Shown here piece after piece: positions 48,989 through 56,796 of a stretch of DNA of 60,489 nucleotides (positions within the stretch are counted from its first letter, which is position 1; each line of letters opens with the position of its first letter). The stretch lies in NCBI GenBank assembly GCA_943913645.1, contig CALTYZ010000015.1:1-60489 (forward strand), read 5' to 3'. The notes under the pieces are model-generated. The model saw nothing but the letters and a program-made list of their open reading frames with translations. It searched no databases and had not been told where the DNA came from. The DNA comes from an uncultured Corynebacterium sp. Its GTDB lineage: Bacteria > Actinomycetota > Actinomycetes > Mycobacteriales > Mycobacteriaceae. The translations under genes and the position numbers were made by a program.

Positions 48989-49292
48989 GACTTTTAGCAA
49001 AGCGCACATCGACCTCCACCACAATGGGTGCCTCGACGCTGCTGTGGATAGCCGTTAGCTGAGCCGTGAATTGTTCACAATTGCGCAGTACAATTAGGTT
49101 TTCGTACACCGGTTGGGTAAAGTGAGCCGAGCAGTTCATAAGGACTGACTACGCGCGCCGGTAAACGCCAGCTCAGCAACGGTCCCTCTCGAGGGGGTGC
49201 GGAACTGACACGGTGCCAGGGTGCGGGATAAAAACCCGCGCATACATCAGTAATCACAACCGAACTATTTTTCTCCAAAGGAGATACTTCCC
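48989..49292 (+). promoter_or_regulatory. Promoter and structured leader of rpsB
   Basis: No gene is supported. TACAAT (49089-49094) is a good -10; an inverted repeat GTGAA-TTG-TTCAC (49066-49078) overlaps its -35 region. The predicted leader is about 190 bases and has two hairpins: CCCTCTCGAGGG around 49184-49195 and GCGGG-loop-CCCGC (49223-49239, loop ATAAAAA). AAAGGAG (49277-49283) precedes the ATG. The length would allow autoregulation of rpsB-tsf; this is inference. Confidence 0.45.
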
Positions 49293-50285
49293 ATGGCAGT
49301 AGTAACCATGCGTGAACTCCTCGATGCAGGTGTGCACTTCGGGCACCAGACGCGTCGTTGGAACCCGAAGATGCGCCGCTTCATCTTCACCGACCGCAAC
49401 GGCATTTACATCATCGACCTGCAACAGACACTGACCTACATCGATGAGGCATACGAGTTCGTCAAAGAGACCGTTGCCCACGGTGGCACGATCCTGTTTG
49501 TTGGCACCAAGAAGCAGGCACAGGAGCCGATCCAGGAAGAGGCCGAGCGTGTCGGAATGCCGTATGTGACTCACCGCTGGCTTGGCGGCATGCTCACAAA
49601 CTTCCAGACCGTATCCAAGCGCATCGCGCGCATGAAGGAACTGCAGGCGATGGACGCGGCTGAAGACGGTTACGCCGGCCGCGGCAAAAAAGAAGTGCTC
49701 ATGCTCACCCGGGAGCGCATCAAGCTCGAACGTGTGCTTGGCGGCATCTCCGGTATGACCAAGGCACCGTCCGCGATTTGGATCGTTGACACCAACAAGG
49801 AGCACATCGCAGTCTCCGAGGCGCAGAAACTGCGCATCCCGGTGGTTGCAGTGCTGGATACAAACTGTGACCCAGACGTGGTGAGCTACCCCATTCCGGG
49901 CAATGATGACGCGATCAGGTCGGTGAAACTGCTTACGCACGTTGTCGGCCAGGCGGTGGTAGACGGCAAACAGCAGCGCGAAGAGCGTCAGCTTGCTGCG
50001 GCTCGTGACGCAGCTGGAGATTCCGACGCCAAATTGCAGACCGAAGCGAAGGTTGCTGCTGAGCAGGCGGCTTCCTCCTCGGAGGCCTCCGCTGCCCAGG
50101 CCACGAAGAGCGACGAGCAGCCGGCTGAGACACAGCCCGCTGAGACAAAGCCAGCTGAGGCAAAACAAGCCCAGGCGGCTGAGGCTGATGCTGCGGGCAC
50201 CGAGGAAGGCGCGGCCTCACCAGCGCAAACCTCCGGCACCGAGTCCCAGCCTGAGGCCCAGGCTGAGCCTCAGGCTGACGCATAA
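49293..50285 (+). CDS. rpsB: Ribosomal protein uS2 with a long Ala/Glu/Gln tail
   Basis: Small-subunit protein of 330 residues. The uS2 core (1-226) shows MRELLDAGVHFGHQTRRWNP, HRWLGGMLTNFQT and VVSYPIPGNDDAIRS. About 100 further residues (from QQREERQLAAARD) are Ala/Glu/Gln/Pro-rich with short near-repeats (PAETQPAETKPAEAK). tsf follows 196 bases downstream with its own promoter; no terminator separates the two. Confidence 0.96.
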   Translation: MAVVTMRELLDAGVHFGHQTRRWNPKMRRFIFTDRNGIYIIDLQQTLTYIDEAYEFVKETVAHGGTILFVGTKKQAQEPIQEEAERVGMPYVTHRWLGGMLTNFQTVSKRIARMKELQAMDAAEDGYAGRGKKEVLMLTRERIKLERVLGGISGMTKAPSAIWIVDTNKEHIAVSEAQKLRIPVVAVLDTNCDPDVVSYPIPGNDDAIRSVKLLTHVVGQAVVDGKQQREERQLAAARDAAGDSDAKLQTEAKVAAEQAASSSEASAAQATKSDEQPAETQPAETKPAEAKQAQAAEADAAGTEEGAASPAQTSGTESQPEAQAEPQADA

Positions 50286-50442
50286 AACGCGGTCGGCCGC
50301 TCACCTCGCCAAGCAAAAGGGCGCACTCACTGTGCGTCACCATCCCCGCCCGCTGCCGGACACCCGGTGGTGGGCGTGGTTGTTCAAGTGGGGCGCGTCG
50401 TACCCACCGCTGCCGCCCAACTGGTCTTGGGCTAGTCTTTTT

Positions 50443-50448
50443 TACGAT
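50443..50448 (+). promoter_or_regulatory. -10 element TACGAT of tsf
   Basis: TACGAT lies 34 bases before the tsf ATG, with GAGGAGG at 50466-50472 as the ribosome binding site. TAGTCT at 50433-50438 is an alternative. Confidence 0.45.
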
Positions 50449-50481
50449 AAATACCATCCATACCGAGGAGGAAACGCCCTG

Positions 50482-51300
50482 ATGGCGAACTACACTGCTG
50501 CAGACGTCAAGAAGCTCCGTGAGACAACTGGCTCCGGCATGCTCGACTGCAAGAAGGCACTCGAGGAAACCGGCGGTGACTTCGAGAAGGCTGTTGAGGT
50601 GCTGCGCATCAAGGGCGCGAAGGACGTCGGCAAGCGTGCAGAGCGCAATGCACTTGAGGGCCTGGTCGCTGTCCACGGCAACACCATCGTCGAGATCAAC
50701 TCCGAAACGGACTTCGTGGCGAAAAACCAGGAGTTCAAGGACGTTGCCGACCAAATCGCTCAAGCGGCTTCCGCAGTGAAAGCCAATTCGCCAGAAGAAT
50801 TGGCAAACGCTGACGTCAATGGTGAGACTGCGCACGATGTGCTCGAACGCCTGTCCGCCAAGCTCGGGGAAAAGCTGGAACTTCGCCGCGCAGCCACGAT
50901 CGACGGTGACCAGGTAGAGATCTACCTCCACCAGCGTTCCGCTGACCTGCCACCGGCAGTGGGGGTGCTCGTCGCCTACACCGGTGACAACGCGGAGGCT
51001 GCACACCAGGTTGCACTACAAATCGCTGCGATGAAAGCCCGCTACCTCACCCAGGATGCGATCCCGGCAGACGTGATCGAGAAGGAGCGTGCTGTCCAGG
51101 AGGAAATCACCCGCAATGAAGGCAAACCGGAGGCTGCCATTGGCAAGATTGTTGAAGGCCGCATGGGTGGGTTCTTCAAGGATGTCGTGCTGCTGGAGCA
51201 GCCATCGCTGGCTGACTCGAAGCAGTCGGTGAAGCAGTACGCTGACCAAAACGGTATTGAAATTACCGACTTTGTGCGCTTTGAGGTTGGACAATCCTAG
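50482..51300 (+). CDS. tsf: Elongation factor Ts
   Basis: Nucleotide-exchange factor for EF-Tu, 272 residues. Landmarks: VKKLRETTGSGMLDCKKALE, ALEGLVAVHGNTIVEINSET and DFVAKNQEFKDVADQIA; the C-terminal part contains EGRMGGFFKDVVLLEQPS. The frame is open back to 49993 inside rpsB; the ATG at 50482 with GAGGAGG decides the start. A good terminator follows. Confidence 0.97.
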   Translation: MANYTAADVKKLRETTGSGMLDCKKALEETGGDFEKAVEVLRIKGAKDVGKRAERNALEGLVAVHGNTIVEINSETDFVAKNQEFKDVADQIAQAASAVKANSPEELANADVNGETAHDVLERLSAKLGEKLELRRAATIDGDQVEIYLHQRSADLPPAVGVLVAYTGDNAEAAHQVALQIAAMKARYLTQDAIPADVIEKERAVQEEITRNEGKPEAAIGKIVEGRMGGFFKDVVLLEQPSLADSKQSVKQYADQNGIEITDFVRFEVGQS

Positions 51301-51323
51301 CTGGCCGCGCACAACGTCACATG

Positions 51324-51352
51324 CACCCCGTTCGCACCGAGCGGGGTGTTTT
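51324..51352 (+). terminator. Intrinsic terminator after tsf
   Basis: CACCCCG (51324-51330) pairs with CGGGGTG (51342-51348), with TCG/CGA inside; TTTT follows. Confidence 0.85.
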
Positions 51353-51406
51353 GTTGTGTATTTGGTGCATCCGACGGAGTCGCCGAATACGGCTTCGTGG
51401 GGCGGC

Positions 51407-51412
51407 TAAGAT
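51407..51412 (+). promoter_or_regulatory. -10 element TAAGAT of pyrH
   Basis: TAAGAT lies 81 bases before the pyrH GTG. A GTG (51419-51421), 6 bases after the -10, opens a 14-codon frame ending at 51463, a possible leaderless leader peptide. Confidence 0.4.
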
Positions 51413-51492
51413 CGGTGCGTGAGCGTCGTGCGAAGTCACTCGCGAAAAGCTTTGTTTCAATAATTGCAACGCCAGCGAAGGAGCGTCATCCA

Positions 51493-52218
51493 GTGAACGG
51501 TCTCAGCCCCCAACGTGCAGGTTTCAAACGAGTCATGTTGAAGCTGGGGGGTGAGATGTTCGGCGGAGGCAAGGTCGGCATCGACCCCGATGTGGTTGAA
51601 AGTGTGGCAGCACAGATCGCTGAGGTAGCACAGGATGGTACTGAGATTGCCGTGGTCATCGGTGGGGGTAACTTCTTCCGAGGGGCGCAGTTGCAGCAGC
51701 GCGGCATGGATCGAGCCCGCTCTGATTACATGGGCATGTTGGGCACGGTGATGAACTGTTTGGCGCTGCAGGACTTCCTGGGACAAAAAGGTGTTGACTG
51801 CCGCGTACAAACGGCGATTCACATGGCGCAGGTCGCTGAACCGTACCTTCCGTTGCGCGCGAAGCGCCATTTGGAAAAAGGCCGGGTGGTCATTTTTGGG
51901 GCCGGCATGGGCATGCCCTACTTTTCTACTGATACGACCGCCGCGCAGCGGGCCCTAGAAATCGGCTGTGATGTACTGCTGATGGCCAAAGCCGTCGACG
52001 GTGTCTATGATGACGATCCGCGCTCAAACCCTGACGCGAAGATGTTTACCGAAATTACGCCGCGAGAAGTCATTGAGCAGGAGTTGAAAGTAGCCGATGC
52101 AACGGCCTTCTCACTGTGCATGGATAACAATATGCCGATCTTGGTGTTTAACCTGCTCAAAGAGGGGAATATCGCCCGTGCAGTGGCAGGTGAGCAGGTG
52201 GGCACACTCGTCGCTTAG
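51493..52218 (+). CDS. pyrH: UMP kinase
   Basis: Phosphorylates UMP to UDP; hexameric amino-acid-kinase fold, 241 residues. Landmarks: RVMLKLGGEMFGG, VVIGGGNFFRGAQLQQRGMD, RSDYMGMLGTVMNCLALQD, GAGMGMPYFSTDTTAAQRAL and AKAVDGVYDDDPRSNPDAKM. The GTG at 51493 is chosen because AAGGAG lies 11 bases ahead; the frame is open to 51346 but those residues are not conserved. The last four bases overlap the convergent amidase gene. Confidence 0.95.
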   Translation: MNGLSPQRAGFKRVMLKLGGEMFGGGKVGIDPDVVESVAAQIAEVAQDGTEIAVVIGGGNFFRGAQLQQRGMDRARSDYMGMLGTVMNCLALQDFLGQKGVDCRVQTAIHMAQVAEPYLPLRAKRHLEKGRVVIFGAGMGMPYFSTDTTAAQRALEIGCDVLLMAKAVDGVYDDDPRSNPDAKMFTEITPREVIEQELKVADATAFSLCMDNNMPILVFNLLKEGNIARAVAGEQVGTLVA

Positions 52219-53294
52219 CTCGTGAGCAGCTCTTCGGCCTCTTCGGCAAGTACCAACAATTCCGCCCCACCCAGGGTTAGCGCGCCGAGGTGGACCGGAC
52301 CTATTGCCACCGCGGCGAACCCGCTTACGTTGAACAGAGAGCACCATGGGGACCAGACTGTTTGCTGGTAAAAGCTTTCCTCTGGGCTGAGCGCAGGGAA
52401 GTAGCCCACCGGCGGCGGGTCGAACGCCAGCGTGGGTGTCAGCAGCACGTCGACATCCCATGCGCGCGCCAGAATCTCCGGCAGGAGATGGAAATGATCT
52501 TGCGCCGACCTCAGTTGCGCGGCCGTGACCTTGCGCCCCTGGTCCGAGCACCACTGCAGGTAGGGGTTATCGAGGGGGTCCACATTGGCGAACGCGTGCT
52601 TTATGCGGGCGGAAAAATGCGCAAACGTTGTCCCAGCCTGGGGGTAGGGGTCAAGCTCGACCACGTCGTGGGTGCGCGCAAGCGCAGTCGCGAGCGTATC
52701 GACGACTTCTCCCCGCCACCCCTGTACCTGTGATGCAACGAATAGGCCGTCGGTGAGCACCCCGATGCGGAGGCGTCTGCGTGGTGGTCGCCGCCACCCG
52801 GTGATGGTGAACAGGTCTGCAACGCCGGTGGTTAAAAAACCGTGGGCGGCGAGCTGATGACTTGCTGCTTTAAAACCCACTACTGCGCACGCTCCAGCCG
52901 GGACCCGTACTGATCCTCCCGCATCTGTGCCGTGAGCGGATCGAACAAGGCTGTGGGCAACCGCGACCCCGGCTCCGGTGGACGACCCGCCTGGTGTGCA
53001 ACCTGGGTACGCGGGGGATTCAAGCACCGGCACGCCGTCTCGCTCCGCGTAGCAGGTGGCGCCGAGTTCAGAAGTCAACGTCTTTGCGGGGATCTCAGCT
53101 CCAGCGTTGAGCAGCATCCGCGCGATTGGGTCATCAGTGGTGGCGATGCGGGCCCGGGCAGGATTGCCGTTTGTTGTGGGCATGCCTTTGACATCGACGG
53201 TGTCTTTGATGGGGATTGACCAGCCGCGCAGACGCCCGTCGGGTGCACCTCGCCGGGGTTCGGAGGCGACGAAACTGAATGCGGGGTGGTGCAT
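52215..53294 (-). CDS. Amidase-signature protein, internally shortened
   Basis: Amidase-family protein of 359 residues. The catalytic triad is present: Lys30 (IPIKDTVDVKGMPT), the cis-Ser at 104 or 105 (GGSSTGAG) and nucleophile Ser128 (GTDAGGSVRVPA). The family is usually 450-500 residues; after TGVADLFTITGW the sequence passes directly into a basic stretch (RRPPRRRLRIGV), so about 40-50 residues that normally follow the active site are missing. It occupies the place of mycobacterial amiC between rpsB-tsf-pyrH and frr. The frame is open to 53372, but TACACT 7 bases before the ATG at 53294 fixes a leaderless start. Substrate unknown. Confidence 0.85.
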   Translation of the reverse strand: MHHPAFSFVASEPRRGAPDGRLRGWSIPIKDTVDVKGMPTTNGNPARARIATTDDPIARMLLNAGAEIPAKTLTSELGATCYAERDGVPVLESPAYPGCTPGGSSTGAGVAVAHSLVRSAHGTDAGGSVRVPAGACAVVGFKAASHQLAAHGFLTTGVADLFTITGWRRPPRRRLRIGVLTDGLFVASQVQGWRGEVVDTLATALARTHDVVELDPYPQAGTTFAHFSARIKHAFANVDPLDNPYLQWCSDQGRKVTAAQLRSAQDHFHLLPEILARAWDVDVLLTPTLAFDPPPVGYFPALSPEESFYQQTVWSPWCSLFNVSGFAAVAIGPVHLGALTLGGAELLVLAEEAEELLTS

Positions 53295-53301
53295 GGGCAA
53301 C

Positions 53302-53307
53302 AGTGTA
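53302..53307 (-). promoter_or_regulatory. -10 element TACACT of the amidase gene, leaderless type
   Basis: On the minus strand TACACT ends 7 bases before the ATG at 53294. The frr -10 lies 18 bases away on the other strand. Confidence 0.5.
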
Positions 53308-53324
53308 GGTCTGTAACGCGCTGG

Positions 53325-53330
53325 TAGATT
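53325..53330 (+). promoter_or_regulatory. -10 element TAGATT of frr
   Basis: TAGATT lies 44 bases before the frr ATG. GAAGGTAGG in the leader is the ribosome binding site. The promoter is divergent from that of the amidase gene. Confidence 0.45.
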
Positions 53331-53374
53331 GAGGAGGGCAACGCGTTGAACAACACGAAGGTAGGCAACCACCC

Positions 53375-53932
53375 ATGATTGACGATGTACTGCTTGATGC
53401 TGAAGACCGTATGAGCTTGTCTGTGGAGCACACTCGCGATGAGCTCGCCATCATCCGCACGGGTCGTGCAAACCCGGCGATGTTTAACGGCGTGATCGCC
53501 GACTTTTATGGGGCACCAACACCGATTAACCAGATGGCAACGATCTCGGTGCCGGAGCCGCGCATGCTCATCATCAAGCCGTTTGATCCTTCGACCATGG
53601 GTGAGATTGAAACTGCCATCCGCAACTCTGATCTGGGTGTCAACCCCACAGATGATGGTCAGGTGATTCGGGTAACTATCCCGCAGTTGACCGAAGAGCG
53701 CCGCAAGGAGATGGTCAAGCAGGCGAAGCAAAAGGGTGAAGACGGAAAGATCGCCATCCGTAACGTTCGCCGCCAGGGCATGGAGGCTTTGAAGAAGATC
53801 CAAAAAGATGGTGACGCGGGCGAGGATGAGGTTCAGACCGCAGAGAAGGCACTGGATAAGACCACGCAGACCTACATCGCGCAGATCGACGATATTGTGC
53901 AGAAAAAGGAAGACGAATTGCTGGAGGTGTAG
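53375..53932 (+). CDS. frr: Ribosome recycling factor
   Basis: With EF-G separates ribosomal subunits after termination, 185 residues, the standard length. Landmarks: LAIIRTGRANPAMFNGVIAD, YGAPTPINQMATISVPEPRM, IRVTIPQLTEERRKEMVKQA and RRQGMEALKKIQKDGDAGED. The three-helix bundle ends with DDIVQKKEDELLEV. cdsA follows 72 bases downstream, as in mycobacteria. Confidence 0.97.
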   Translation: MIDDVLLDAEDRMSLSVEHTRDELAIIRTGRANPAMFNGVIADFYGAPTPINQMATISVPEPRMLIIKPFDPSTMGEIETAIRNSDLGVNPTDDGQVIRVTIPQLTEERRKEMVKQAKQKGEDGKIAIRNVRRQGMEALKKIQKDGDAGEDEVQTAEKALDKTTQTYIAQIDDIVQKKEDELLEV

Positions 53933-54004
53933 CTAGCTCACTGTTACCAGCCCAGTTTCTCCGAGTGGCGGCGCTTCGCGCCATTTGATACGAAAGCACC
54001 GAGC

Positions 54005-54970
54005 GTGACTCAATCTCACACTGATTTCTCTGACTCCGAAGACATGAACGGCACCACACGCCGCCGTTTCGGCCGCACGGGATCAGTGTGGCAACAGGGG
54101 AAGAAAATTACAGCTCCGAAGCCAAAAAATAAAGCAGGCAGGGACTTACCTGCCGCAATCACCACGGGTGTTGTGCTGGGAGCCCTCGTGATCGGAGCTG
54201 TGTACGTTGGTCCTGCAGCATGGTATCCGCTGGTGGCTGTTGCAGTTGCGCTAGCAATGTGGGAAGTACTTACCCGGTTGCGTGAAGCCGGCTACCAACA
54301 ACCGCGCACGCTGCTCATTTTGCTCGGTCAGATCATGGTGTGGGCATCGGCGTTGTACAGCACCGCGGGGCTGGTCGCCGCGCTTGCTATATCGGTGCTG
54401 TTTCTCATGTTTTGGCGGCTGTTCCATCGCGGGCGTACCTCGACTCCTGAGCACTACTTGCGCGATACAGCCGTAGGGGTTTTCGTGTTGGCATGGATTC
54501 CGCTTTTCGGCTCGTTCGCAGCGATGATCTCATTGATCAACGAGGGTGGTATGCACGGTTCGACGTTCATCATCTCATTTATGCTGTGTGTCGTAGCCAG
54601 TGATATTGGCGGCTATGTTGCCGGCGTGATGTTTGGCTCTCACCCAATGGCCCCAGCTGTCAGCCCGAATAAGAGCTGGGAAGGCTTCGCCGGATCGATG
54701 GTGTTCGGCGTCACCACCGGCGTTGCGGTGGTGACGTTGTTGATTCATGGGCCGTGGTGGATGGGGTTCATCCTCGGCGGCGCGCTGGTGGTCTGTGCGA
54801 CGATGGGAGACCTGGTGGAAAGTCAGTTCAAACGTGAGCTCGGCATTAAAGACATGTCGGCTCTTATACCGGGCCATGGTGGAATCATGGACCGTCTTGA
54901 TGGCATGCTTCCCGCCGCCTGCGCGACATACGTCCTGCTCAACGCCGCCGCGGTGATGAACCCGGTGTAG
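54005..54970 (+). CDS. cdsA: Phosphatidate cytidylyltransferase
   Basis: Makes CDP-diacylglycerol from CTP and phosphatidic acid, 321 residues. About eight hydrophobic segments follow a soluble N terminus of about 45 residues. The CdsA signature is SPNKSWEGFAGSMVFG and near the C terminus DMSALIPGHGGIMDRLDGML. Start uncertain: GTG 54005 or ATG 54044 (no strong ribosome binding site for either). Confidence 0.93.
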   Translation: MTQSHTDFSDSEDMNGTTRRRFGRTGSVWQQGKKITAPKPKNKAGRDLPAAITTGVVLGALVIGAVYVGPAAWYPLVAVAVALAMWEVLTRLREAGYQQPRTLLILLGQIMVWASALYSTAGLVAALAISVLFLMFWRLFHRGRTSTPEHYLRDTAVGVFVLAWIPLFGSFAAMISLINEGGMHGSTFIISFMLCVVASDIGGYVAGVMFGSHPMAPAVSPNKSWEGFAGSMVFGVTTGVAVVTLLIHGPWWMGFILGGALVVCATMGDLVESQFKRELGIKDMSALIPGHGGIMDRLDGMLPAACATYVLLNAAAVMNPV

Positions 54971-55030
54971 TGACGCCGCGCGTGTGGGATTAGCCAGCTC
55001 GTGCCGCGACGTGGAACAATGGGCGGCACT

Positions 55031-56134
55031 ATGAGCGACACTCCCACAATCAACCTGCTTGCCCCGAAACGCGGGATGCCGCCGCGCCACTTTGCTGACT
55101 TGTCGCAACAGGAGCGAGTCCAGGCGGTCACGGGGTTGGGGTTGCCGAAGTTTCGTGCAGACCAGTTGGCGCGTCACTACTACGGCAAATTTGAAGCCGA
55201 TCCGTTGACGATGACGGACTTGCCTCAGCAACAGCGCGAGCTGGTAAAAACGGAGCTATTTCCGCCGTTGTTGACGCCGATGCGTGCGATTGCAACCGAT
55301 GATGGTGACACTACGAAAACCCTCTGGCGCCTGCATGACGGGATTTTGCTCGAGTCTGTGCTGATGCGCTACCCAGATCGCGCGACCTTGTGCATTTCCT
55401 CCCAGGCTGGTTGCGGGATGGCGTGTCCGTTTTGTGCCACTGGGCAGGGTGGTTTAGACCGGAACTTGTCCACCGCAGAAATTGTGGACCAAGTGCGCGA
55501 AGCTGCGGCCCTGCTGCATACCGAGGGGCTGCGTCTGTCCAACATTGTCTTCATGGGTATGGGCGAGCCGCTTGCCAATTACCGCCGGGTGATGTCGGCG
55601 GTCCGTCGAATCACCCAGCCTTCGCCGGAGGGGTTTGGCATATCGCAGCGCAATGTGACGGTTTCAACTGTTGGGTTGGCGCCGCAAATTCGTACCTTTG
55701 CGGACGAAGATCTGTCGTGTACTCTCGCGGTCTCCCTCCATGCGCCGGATGATGAGTTGCGTGACGAGCTGGTGCCGATGAATAACCGCTACCCGGTGGA
55801 GCAGGTGCTTGACGCTGCACGCTACTACGCCGAGACAACAGGCAGAAGAGTGTCCATTGAGTATGCGCTGATTCGTGACATCAACGATCAGGATTTTCGG
55901 GCTGACATGTTAGGGGAGAAGCTCCATCGCGCACTGGGCTCGAAAGTGCACGTTAATCTCATCCCTTTGAATCCCACCCCTGGCTCAAAGTGGGATGCGT
56001 CGCCGCGCGAACGGCAGGACGAATTTGTCCGCCGGGTGGCTGCTCAGGGAGTACCGTGCACCGTACGAGACACGAAGGGGCAAGAAATAGCGGCTGCGTG
56101 CGGTCAGCTCGCAGCCGATGAGAAAACGGGCTAA
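55031..56134 (+). CDS. rlmN: 23S rRNA/tRNA adenine-C2 methyltransferase RlmN
   Basis: Radical-SAM enzyme that methylates A2503 of 23S rRNA and A37 of some tRNAs, 367 residues. The cluster motif CGMACPFC is followed by ATGQGGLDRNLS; other landmarks are VFMGMGEPLANY, VTVSTVGLAPQIR and VSLHAPDDELRDELVP, and the catalytic cysteine is in GVPCTVRDTKGQEIAAACGQ. ATG 55031 is preferred over 55001 or 55019 because it starts the conserved part. The stop codon lies inside a bidirectional terminator hairpin. Confidence 0.95.
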   Translation: MSDTPTINLLAPKRGMPPRHFADLSQQERVQAVTGLGLPKFRADQLARHYYGKFEADPLTMTDLPQQQRELVKTELFPPLLTPMRAIATDDGDTTKTLWRLHDGILLESVLMRYPDRATLCISSQAGCGMACPFCATGQGGLDRNLSTAEIVDQVREAAALLHTEGLRLSNIVFMGMGEPLANYRRVMSAVRRITQPSPEGFGISQRNVTVSTVGLAPQIRTFADEDLSCTLAVSLHAPDDELRDELVPMNNRYPVEQVLDAARYYAETTGRRVSIEYALIRDINDQDFRADMLGEKLHRALGSKVHVNLIPLNPTPGSKWDASPRERQDEFVRRVAAQGVPCTVRDTKGQEIAAACGQLAADEKTG

Positions 56135-56143
56135 CCCGTTTTT
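56123..56143. terminator. Bidirectional terminator between rlmN and the DUF2631 gene
   Basis: AAAACGGG (56123-56130) pairs with CCCGTTTT (56135-56142) around CTAA; T-runs follow on both strands. The loop and right arm contain the stop codons of both convergent genes. Confidence 0.7.
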
Positions 56144-56612
56144 AGCTGTTGTAGCCGACGGCCAGGTGGTCGTTCGACTCGACCTGGCGGTGACGGCCGC
56201 CACGAACGTGCGAGATGCGCGACGGGTCGATGTTCAGCGCGCGCAGCTGACGCTCATCAAGATTTTCGTACACCCCCGATAGGGTCTTCTGGTCGTATGC
56301 CCAGTCCGGTTCTTGGTGGCCAATTGGCTGGTTGTGCGCAGTCACAGTGCGAACTTGGCTCAGCTTCGGCTGAGTTGCGTGGATGAGCAGGCCAAGCGCA
56401 ATAAGGGCCGCGAGCGTGAGCAACCAGATTGTCTCAACGTGGCCCCCGTGATTGCCGAAGTTAAAACCGATGAGGGTCAGCACGGAAATCCATCCAGCGA
56501 TCTGTACCGTGCTGCGGGTGAGATCGCTCCAGCCGAAACGAGCCGACGGGACGTCTGCTTCGGACACGCCGCTGTACACCTGTGGTTCCCTGTTGTTCGC
56601 GTGGTTAGCCAC
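56142..56612 (-). CDS. DUF2631 membrane protein
   Basis: Actinobacterial protein of about 156 residues. Two hydrophobic segments (STVQIAGWISVLTLIGFNFG and TIWLLTLAALIALGLLIHA) are followed by a cytoplasmic tail (KTLSGVYENLDERQLRALNI). DUF2631 has no known function. The GTG at 56612 is preferred because AAGGAG lies 8 bases before it; the frame is open to 56675. It stands between rlmN and dxr on the opposite strand, as its homologue does in mycobacteria. Confidence 0.82.
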   Translation of the reverse strand: MANHANNREPQVYSGVSEADVPSARFGWSDLTRSTVQIAGWISVLTLIGFNFGNHGGHVETIWLLTLAALIALGLLIHATQPKLSQVRTVTAHNQPIGHQEPDWAYDQKTLSGVYENLDERQLRALNIDPSRISHVRGGRHRQVESNDHLAVGYNS

Positions 56613-56796
56613 TGCCACTTCTCCTTCACACTGCCAAAATGTCCTGCCTATTGTCTCATACGCCTCGGCGTGCACGGGAGTGAATACCCCCGATGCGAAA
56701 AATAAGGCGGGTGTTTTTTCGCCGACGCTTCGTGCCCGCGCTTCCTGCTGGCGACAGGGTGGCAGCTAGCACGCGGGTGCATGCCAAGATGGTGGG

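Noticed and set aside
49933..51006. 357-residue minus-strand frame opposite rpsB and tsf
   Set aside because: It covers two certain genes and the gap between them, with low-complexity translation.
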